A DNA stretch of 64,000 nt from Eledone cirrhosa. Its lineage: Eukaryota; Mollusca; Cephalopoda; Octopoda; Eledonidae. A program made the translations under genes and the position numbers. Under the pieces are notes generated by a model that worked only from the letters and a program-made list of their open reading frames with translations, ran no database searches and was not told the DNA's origin. Below are positions 56,420-64,000 of the stretch, piece after piece. The stretch covers positions 11,628,506-11,692,505 of the forward strand of contig OZ024743.1 in assembly GCA_964016885.1 (NCBI GenBank), written 5' to 3'. Each line of letters starts with the position of its first letter. Positions within the stretch are counted from its first letter, which is position 1.

Positions 56420-56749
56420 AGTGCATGAGCACACTGCTCTTTAAATTAACTTTATCTCCTCACCACTTTGTAAAGTCTGAGAGATAGGCAACATATGTTT
56501 TACATTCTTTGTTTTTGGTATTTAGATGGCAGAGGAGAAGATAAAGGCACAGAAGAAGTCAAAAGCACAGAAGAAGTCAAAAGCACAGAAGAAGTCAAAA
56601 GCACAGAAGAAGTCAAAAGCACAGAAGAAGTCAAAGGCACAGAAGAAGTCAAAGGCACAGAAGAAGTCAAAGGCACAGAAGAAGTCAAAGAAAATGAACA
56701 AGAACAATTATTATTACTATTATTATTATTATTATTTGTATTATTATAA
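56420..56749 (+). other. Exon-like charged cassette 3 with STEEVK repeats
   Basis: CTTTATCTCCTCACCACTTT, AAGTCTGAGAGATAGGC, then GTTTTTGGTATTTAG at 56,511-56,525, then a frame reading DGRGEDKGTEEVK followed by seven more six-residue repeats (STEEVK or GTEEVK), KENEQEQ and a leucine run from a TTA microsatellite. The repeat unit is 18 bp (GCACAGAAGAAGTCAAAA), so other frames read AQKKSK and similar. Of the three cassettes it has the longest open frame. Coding status unproven. Confidence 0.45.
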
Positions 56750-56759
56750 TCAAACTAAG

Positions 56760-56965
56760 CCACACTACATCAACCTATACCACACCACACCACACTGACA
56801 AACATTATACCATACCACATTATCCAACACCACACTACGAAACACTGTACGACCTCACATCAGACCATGCTACGAAACAATATACCATACTACACTATAC
56901 AACAATAGACAACACCACACAAGACTATGAAACACTATACTTTACCACACTATATCACACCACTC
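56760..56965. repeat. CACACTA-type simple repeat
   Basis: Imperfect CCACACCACACTA and AACACTATACCA units; no gene. Confidence 0.75.
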
Positions 56966-57019
56966 AAGTTAGAGAGGATCAACTTTTTTTCCTGGAAAGT
57001 AGAAAACCTAACTTTAAGC

Positions 57020-58330
57020 TAAAACCGAACTTTAAAAATAACACTTGCACTCACACAGGCTCTAACAGTGAACTTAGCGCTAACATGAAAACTAACACAA
57101 ACAAACATTAAATAGAAAACTAACACAAACACTAACCTGAACACAAACACTAACCTGAACACTAACACTAACCTGAACACTAACACTAACCTGAACACTA
57201 ACACTAACCTGAACACTAACACTAACCTGAACACTAACACTAAAACTGACACTAACACTAAAACTGACACTAACACTAACACTAACCTGAACACCAGCAC
57301 TAAAACTAACACTACCGTAAACACTAATACAAACACTAACACAAACACTAACACTAACCTGAACACTTACACTAAAACTAACATTAGCACAAACATTAGC
57401 CTGAACACTAGCACTAACACTACCATAAACACTAACACTGACATGAGCACTAACACAAACACTAATCTGAAAACTGATACTAATCAGAAAACTAAGCTAA
57501 CATTAACTTCAACACTAAAACAAACACTAACGCTAACAAAGATACTAACACAAATATTAACACAAACACTAACACAATCTCTAACACTAACCTCAACAGT
57601 AACACTAAAACTAACATTAACTTGAACACTAACTCTAACCTGAAAACTAAGCTAACATTAACCTGAACACTAACATAAACACTAATGCTAACACTAACAG
57701 AAATACTAATGCTAACATTAACGCTAACCTTAACACAAAAACAAAGACTAACGCTAACACAATCACTAACACTAATGGAAACAGCAAACACTAATGCTAA
57801 CAGAGATACTAACACAAATATTAACACAAAAACAAATACTAACACTAACACAATCTCTAACACTAACCTTAACACTAAAACTAACCTGAACACTAACACT
57901 AAAACTGATACTAACCAGAAAACTAAGCTAACATTAACCTCAACACTAAAACAAACACTAACATTAACAGAAAAACAAAGACTAGCACTAACACTAATGG
58001 AAACACTAACACAAAATAAAATACTAACACTAATGGAAAAAATAACACTAACACTAAAACTAACACTAACCTGAACACTAACACTAAAACTGACATTAAT
58101 ACGAACATTAACCTGAACACTAACACTACCATAAACCACTAACCTGAGCACTAACACTAAAAGTAACACGAGCCCTAATCTGAAAACTAACACTAACCAG
58201 AAAACTAAGTCAACATTAACCTGAACACTAACACAAACACTAACCTGAACACTAACACTAACAAAAATGCTAACACTAATACAAAATCAAACACGAACAC
58301 TAATGGAAACACTAACACAATCGCTTACGC
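57020..58330. repeat. Hexamer-periodic array, CpG-poor part
   Basis: AACACT/AACCTG/AACACA units in register, giving a strict 6-bp rhythm for 1.3 kb. Sparse AACGCT units remain. Six-base periodicity keeps frames open on both strands, giving Asn/Thr-rich plus frames and Val/Leu/Phe-rich minus frames up to 233 codons; I regard all as by-products. Confidence 0.9.
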
Positions 58331-60200
58331 TGACACAAACATTAACGTGAATACTGATGCAGTTGCAAAGGCAAATGCTGACAAAGACTCTGATGCACAC
58401 ACTGCTGTAAATGCTACACAGACTCTAACGCTGACGTGGACACTGACACAAATGCTCACGCTAATGCAAACACTAAAGCAAATACAGACACTAATGCAAA
58501 CACAGACGCAAATGTTGATGCAAATGTTGATGCAGATGTTAAAGCAAACGCAAATGCTGACGCAAACGATGACAGCGATGCTAATGTGAACCTTAACGCA
58601 GACGTAAACATTGATGTAGAAGCTAAAGGAAACACAAATGAAAATGCTGAGGCAGAGGCTAACACACGTTAACACAGATGCTAACGTAAACACTGATGCA
58701 GATGTTAATATAAACACTGACGCAGACGCTAACATAAACGCTGACACAGATGCTAACACACGTTGACGCAGATGCTAACGTAAATGATGACACAGACACT
58801 AATGTAAACGATGACGTAGAAGCTAACGTAAACGCTGACACAGACGCAAATGTAAACGCTGACACAGACACTAATGTAAGCGCTGATGTAGAAGCTAATG
58901 TAGATGCAGACGTAGAAGCTAATGTAAACGATGACGGAGATGTAGATGTAAATACTGACGCTGACACAAACACGGTCGGAAACGCTGACGTAGAAGCTGA
59001 CGAGATGCTGATGTAGAAGCTAACGTAAACGCTGACGTAGAAGCTAACAAAACGCTGACGTAGTTGTTACGTAGAAGCAGGCGTAGAAGTTAGCGTTTAC
59101 CCTTACCGCCGAAGCTGATCTCCAAAACGCAATTGCTGATGCGGATTGCTGAAGCCAAAGCCAAGCTAACGCTGACGCAAATGTTGAGGCAGTATTGCCA
59201 GGCGCTGACGTGTATGCTGACGCTAATGCAAATGCTGATGCGGACGCTAGGGCTAAGGCTAACGCTAACGCTGACGCAAATGCTGAAGTTAACGCTTACA
59301 TGGGATATGCAGACGCTGCAATGATGCGGACGCCACAGGAAAGGTTAATGGAAACGCTAATGCTAACGGAAAACGCTGACGTACACGTTAAGGAAACGCT
59401 GACGTAGAAGCTAACGTAAATGCTGACACAGACGCTAACGTAAACGCTGACACAGACGCTAAGGTATACACTGACGTTAACTGAAACGCTGACGCTGATG
59501 TAGATGTAAATACTGACACAGACACAGACACGGTCGGAAACGCTGACGTAGAAGCTAACGGAAATGCTGACGTAGAAGCTAACGGAAATGCTGACGTAGA
59601 AGCTAACGGAAATGCTGACGTAGAAGCTAACGGAAATGCTGACGTAGAAGCTAACGGAAATGCTGACGTAGAAGCTAACGGAAATGCTGACAAAGACGTT
59701 AAAGGAAACGCTGTCGCAAACGCTAACGCTAATGTGAATGCTGATGCAGATGCTGACGCAAATGCTAACCCCTACACAAATGCAAACGCTGATGCTAACA
59801 CTGACTCAAACACTAATGCAAATGCTGACGTGCACGCTGATGCAAACGCTGACACTGAGGGAAATGCTGACACTGACACAAGTGCTGGGACGCTAATGAT
59901 AATGCTGACTCAGAAGCTGACGTAGACGCAGGCACTGAAACAAACACTAATGCTAACACTAATGTTGACTCAGACGCTAAGGGAAATGCTGACACAATCA
60001 CTATCACCAATGCAGACGCTGACGCAAATGCTGACATAGATGCTGACACTTACGCAAACACTAAGGCTAATCCAAACACTAACGCAGATGCTAACACCAG
60101 TCTACATAGACACTAACACAAAAGCTTACATAGACGCTTATGCAAATGCTAACGCTGATGCAGACAGTAACGCAAACAGTAACTGTAAGAGTAACAGTTA
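58331..60200. repeat. Hexamer-periodic array, CpG-rich part
   Basis: Continues the same rhythm with AACGCTGACGCA, GATGCAAATGCT and GACGTAGAAGCT units, many containing ACG. A 24-bp subunit (GCTGACGTAGAAGCTAACGG plus AAAT) is repeated about six times at 59,540-59,688. Frames read NADANADA-like on plus and FTLASVSA-like on minus. From 60.18 kb it passes into AACAGTAACAGT units. Confidence 0.9.
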
Positions 60201-60600
60201 CAGTAACACTAACAGTGACAGTAATGCTAACAGTAACACAGTCACTAACAATAAACTTACCATTAACAATAAAACTTACACTAACCCTAAATCTAAAATT
60301 AATCCAGAGAAAAAAGTCATTTGCAATCACATTTAAGGTCACTCTTTAAGATATAGAAGATAGGCATTATATTTTAATGATTTTAATTTAAAGAGAATCA
60401 CGCTATAAGATGCAACACAATAACACACCACACCACACTAACCTACACTACACCAAACCAGATTATACCATACCTTGGTAAATTTATTATAGGTTTCCAT
60501 GTTATAACTACACCAAACCATACCAAACTACATCAAACCAAACCAAACCATAACAAACTACACCATACTACATCACACCATGCTATTGAACTCAGTGTGA
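60201..60600. other. AACAGT tail of the array, then CACACC/AACCA-rich sequence
   Basis: TAACAGTAACACAGTC units fade out near 60,290. CACCAAACCATACC-type sequence fills 60,420-60,590. No gene. Confidence 0.7.
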
Positions 60601-60822
60601 AAAATGTTCTTCCTGCTTTTTTTTTGTGTGTGTGTGTGCTTACCACCCAATCTGACATTAAAAGTGTTCGCAATTAACTATTTTTTGCACATATTATCAA
60701 TGAAGACTTTGAAACCTGTTGAAAATGACTAGCTTTGTAGAAAAAAGAGGGCGGAAAGTGGGTGGAAATACAAAGCTTGTCATTTTTGATTGCAGTGAAA
60801 GTCATATTTGTTGTTAATATGG
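60600..60822 (+). repeat. Block family with hairpin, copy 1
   Basis: GCTTACCACCCAATCTGACA, CACATATTATCAATGAAG, ATGACTAGCTTTGTAGAAAA, AGTGGGTGGAAATACAAAGC and TTGTCATTTTTGATTGCAG. Arms AATGACTAGCTTTGTA and TACAAAGCTTGTCATTTT pair with one mismatch. Followed by a SINE inserted within the block. Confidence 0.75.
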
Positions 60823-60826
60823 TAAT

Positions 60827-61164
60827 GGAGGCACATGGCTTAGTAGTTAGAGCAGCAGCCTTGCAATCGAAAGGTTGTGAGTTCAATTCTCAGACCGGGT
60901 GGTGTGTTGTTTCCTTGAGCAAGACACTTTATTTCACATTGCTCCAGTTTACTCAGCTGTAGAAATGAGATGATAGGGAGTGGGGTCCCTATCATTCCAC
61001 TACAAAGTGGTCGTGTAGGTGCCACGGCAAAAACCACCCAGCACTAACTGTAAATGAGGTTGGTGTTAGGAAGAGCATCCAGCTGTAGAAATCAAGCCAG
61101 GATCAGTTCCCGCCCCACCCTTGCAAGCAGGGAAAAGTGGACGTAAAATGATGATGATGATGGT
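60827..61164 (+). mobile_element. tRNA-headed SINE, TGATGA tail, full length
   Basis: Head GGAGGCACATGGCTTAGTAG and GGTTGTGAGTTCAATTCTCA (box B-like GGTTGTGAGTTCAATTC), then TTGAGCAAGACACTTTATTT, AGCTGTAGAAATGAGATGAT, GTGGTCGTGTAGGTGCCACG, AAAACCACCCAGCACTAACT, AGGTTGGTGTTAGGAAGAGC, CACCCTTGCAAGCAGGGAAA, ending ATGATGATGATGG. Cleaner copy of the 42.4-kb element, without its insert. The 61,005-61,068 part is the counterpart of the 47-bp satellite monomer. SINE heads like this carry internal RNA polymerase III boxes. Confidence 0.85.
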
Positions 61165-61635
61165 AAAAGCATAGTCGGCTGTGAGCATGTTGGAGGTTGG
61201 AAAACCATACCACATTAAACTACACCAAACTACACCATACCAAACTACACCATATTACATCACACCATGCTATTAATCTCAGTGAGAACATTTTTCTTCC
61301 TGTTTTTTTTCTTTTCTGTGTGTGTGTGTGCTTACCACCCAATCTGATATCAAAGGTGCTCACAAATGACTATTTTTTTACACATTATCAATGTATATAA
61401 CATGGAATTCTAACATTTGCAATAGGTTCCCATGTCATAACTACAACAATCCAAACTACACCACAACAAACTACACCATTCTACATCACACCATGCTTTT
61501 GATCTCAGTGTGAAATATTTTCTTCCTGTTTCTTTTTTTTTTTTTTGTGTGTGTTCTTACCACCTAATCTGACATCAAAGGTACTGCAATTGACTATTTT
61601 TCGCACATATCAATAATTATGACATGGAAAACTGT
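61165..61635 (+). repeat. Block family, copies 2 and 3 (partial)
   Basis: Two partial units, each with CTACACCA-rich sequence, CATCACACCATGCT, TGATCTCAGTGTGAAA or AATCTCAGTGAGAACA, a T-run with GTGTGTG, and TACCACC(C/T)AATCTGA. They lack or merge the hairpin part. Confidence 0.7.
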
Positions 61636-62555
61636 CGAAAATGACGAGCTTTGTAGAAAAAAGAGGGAGGATGCGGGTGGAAATACCATTTACAAAGCTC
61701 GTCATTTTTTATTGCAGCGGAAGTCATATTTTTTGTTAATATGCTAAAAGCATAGTGTACTGCAAGCATCTTGGAAGTTGTATTAGTTGGTAGCACATGT
61801 TAAAGTGAAGGAAAAAATTTTTTTCTTACATAAATCAAAGTGGAAATTTAATTCCTTACTTATAACAAAGCACACCACACCACATTAATCTACCCCAAAC
61901 CACACCATATCAAACAGCACCATATTATGGTAAATTTATTACAGAACACATACTCCTATCATTTACATCACACCATGGTATGGACATCAATGTGACAAAT
62001 TTGCTACCTGCTTTTTTTTATTTTTTGTGTTTACCACCCAAACTAACATCAAAGGTGCTTGCAAATGACTATTTTCCCCACACATTATCAATGAATATGA
62101 CATGGGAATCTATCGTTTACAATTGGTTTCCATTTCATAACTTCACCGAACCAAACCAAACCAAACCACACCATACCAAGTTACACCATACTACATCACA
62201 CCAAGCTATTGATCTTGGTGTGAAACATTTTCTTCCCGTTTCATTTTTCTTTTTTTGTGTGTGTGCTTACCCCGCAAACTGACATTAAAGGTGCTCCCAA
62301 TTGACTATTTTTTTTCCACTTATCAATAATTATGACATGGAAACCTGTCGAAAATGACTATCTTTGTAGAAACTTCACCAAACCACACCATACTACATCA
62401 CACCAAGCTATTGATTTTGGTGTGACAAATTTTCATCAGGCAATTTTTTTTTTTTTTTTTTTTTTCTCTGCTTACCACCCAATTTGACATAAATGGTGCT
62501 CGCAAATTACTATTTTATGCACATATTATCAATGGTTATGACATGGAAACCTGAT
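61636..62555 (+). repeat. Block family, 919-bp unit 1
   Basis: Starts at the hairpin GAAAATGACGAGCTTTGTAG with TTTACAAAGCTCGTCATTTT, then TTGCAGCGGAAGTCATATTT, TTCCTTACTTATAACAAAGC, and GGACATCAATGTGACAAATT. It is repeated from 62.56 kb with an offset of 919 bp (for example ATTGCAGCGG at 61,711 and 62,630). The 100-codon plus frame at 61,980-62,282 recurs in the next unit only because the DNA is duplicated; no domain recognised. Confidence 0.85.
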
Positions 62556-63840
62556 GAAAATGACTAGTTTTGTAGGAAAAAGAGGGAGGATGTGGGTGGA
62601 AATACCATTTACAAAGCTAGTCATTTTTTATTGCAGCGGAAGTCATATTTTTTGTTAATATGCTAAAAGCATAGTACACTGCAAGCATCTTGGAAGTTGT
62701 ATTAGTTGATAGCACATGCAAAAGTGAAGGAAAAAATTTTTTTCTTACATAAATCAAAGTGGAAATTTAATTCCTTACTTATAACAAAGCACACCACACC
62801 ACATTAATCTACCCCAAACCACACCATATCAAACAGCACCATATTATGGTAAATTTATTACAGAACACATACTCCTATCATTTACATCACACCATGGTAT
62901 GGACATCAATGTGACAAATTTGCTACCTGCTTTTTTTTATTTTTTGTGTTTACCACCCAAACTAACATCAAAGGTGCTTGCAAATGACTATTTTCCCCAC
63001 ACATTATCAATGAATATGACATGGGAATCTATCGTTTACAATTGGTTTCCATTTCATAACTTCACCAAACCAAACCAAACCACACCATACCAAGTTACAC
63101 CATACTACATCACACCAAGCTATTGATCTTGGTGTGAAACATTTTCTTCCCGTTTCCTTTTTTTTTTTTTGTGTGTGTGCTTACCCCCCCAATCTGACAT
63201 TAATCTACCCCAATCCACACCATAACCATATTTCACTATATGGTAAATTTATTACAAAACACTTACTCCTACCATTTACATCACACCATGGTATGGATAT
63301 CAATGTGACAAATTTGCTACCTGCTTTTTTTTTTTTTGTGGTTACCACCTCAAACTAACATCAAAGGTGCTTGCAAATGACTATTTTCCCCACACATTAT
63401 CAATGAATATGACATGGGAATAGGTTTCCATTTCATAACTTCACCAAACCAAACCATACCAAGTTACACCATACTACATCACACCAAGCTATTGATCTTG
63501 GTGTGAAACATTTTCTTCCCGTTTCCTTTTTTTTTTTTTTTTGTGTGTGCTTACTACCCAATCTGACATTAAAGGTGCTCCCAATTGACTATTTTTTTTC
63601 TACTTATCAATAATTATGACATGGAAACCTGTCGAAAATGACTATCTTTGTAGAAACTTCACCAAACCACACCATACTACATCACACCAAGCTATTAATT
63701 TTGGTGTGACAAATTTTCATCAGGCAATTTTTTTTTATTTTATTTTTTTTTATGCTTACCACCCAATTTGACATAAATGGTGCTCGCAAATTACTATTTT
63801 ATGCACATATTATCAATGGTTATGACATGGAAACCTGATG
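62556..63840 (+). repeat. Block family, unit 2 plus a partial unit
   Basis: Hairpin arms AAAATGACTAGTTTTGTAGG and TTACAAAGCTAGTCATTTTT, then the same sequence order as unit 1 for about 620 bp. A shortened unit then begins near 63.2 kb (ATTAATCTACCCCAATCCAC, GGTATGGATATCAATGTGAC), so the spacing to the next hairpin is about 1,284 bp. T-runs in each unit vary in length. Confidence 0.85.
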
Positions 63841-64000
63841 AAAATGACTAGCTTTGTAGAAAAAAGAGGGAGGATGTGGGTGGAAATACCATTTACAAAG
63901 CTAGTCATTTTTTATTGCAGCGGAAGTCATATTTTTTGTTAATATGCTAAAAGCATAGTGTACTGCAAGCATCTTGGAAGTTGTATTAGTTGGTAGCACA
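63841..64000 (+). repeat. Block family, unit 3, cut by the window edge
   Basis: Hairpin arms AAATGACTAGCTTTGTAGAA and TTTACAAAGCTAGTCATTTT are fully paired here. Continues with TTGCAGCGGAAGTCATATTT to the end of the window, so the array goes on to the right. Confidence 0.85.

Noticed and set aside
57492..58193. 233-codon minus-strand frame as a gene
   Set aside because: Composition follows the 6-bp repeat, with hydrophobic residues alternating mechanically; equally long frames occur on the other strand.
57020..58330. Variant telomere array (CACTAA)
   Set aside because: The hexamer rhythm resembles a telomere variant, but no canonical units occur and the register drifts into AACCTG and AACGCT units.
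61980..62282. Duplicated gene (MDINVTNLLPAFFYF frame)
   Set aside because: The frame recurs only because the 919-bp unit is duplicated, it differs in length between units, and it translates T-rich and CCAAACC tracts.

Overview
The window looks like non-genic, repeat-dominated DNA from a coleoid cephalopod, most likely an octopod. The main reason is many copies of a tRNA-derived SINE typical of squid and octopus, recognised by a box-B-like element, a tail reading 'GGGGTCGATAAAATAAAGTA', and an end in 'GGCCTTGTGCC'. A second tRNA-headed SINE carries a TGATGA-type 3' tail. Penelope-like elements, non-LTR retrotransposon relics, MITEs and long AT/GT/CA microsatellites fill much of the rest. I found no intact host protein gene, rRNA, functional tRNA or CRISPR. 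Nearly all open frames are low-complexity or satellite translations, or decayed mobile-element coding sequence.

Layout. (1) 1-27,088: one uninterrupted satellite of a 47-bp monomer, about 576 copies, with higher-order structure that includes a 6.3-kb block duplicated in tandem. (2) 27.1-36.5 kb: three decayed minus-strand copies of one reverse-transcriptase element, a separate minus-strand LINE reverse transcriptase interrupted by a SINE, and the first hammerhead-ribozyme-like sequences. (3) 36.5-40.7 kb: microsatellites, an inverted pair of hammerhead-bearing terminal repeats, and a minus-strand Penelope-like ORF (YVDD reverse transcriptase running into a frameshifted GIY-YIG domain). (4) 40.7-53.5 kb: SINEs, MITEs (one piggyBac-type with TTAA target sites, one with TA-flanked inverted repeats), foldback elements, a 30-bp minisatellite, and an inverted pair of Penelope-like 3' ends around a GIY-YIG remnant. 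(5) 53.5-64 kb: a mosaic of CA-rich simple repeats, 12-, 18-, 24- and 30-bp minisatellites, a 3.3-kb array with hexameric periodicity, three exon-like cassettes encoding charged peptides, and a recurrent block (about 0.9-1.3 kb spacing) with a conserved hairpin.

Three points stand out. The 47-bp satellite monomer closely resembles the 3' part of the second SINE family, of which copies lie at 42.6 and 61.0 kb in this same window, so the satellite probably arose by tandem amplification of a SINE/LINE tail. At least six sequences fit the hammerhead ribozyme architecture (stem I, CUGANGA, stem II, GAA, a short stem III, then UA before the 3' strand of stem I). They lie in Penelope-type terminal repeats, partly in inverted pairs, and several show pairing-preserving differences between copies. 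The 61-64 kb block family carries an 18-bp hairpin in which both arms change together between copies. All calls rest on reading the sequence by eye, and no database search was possible.
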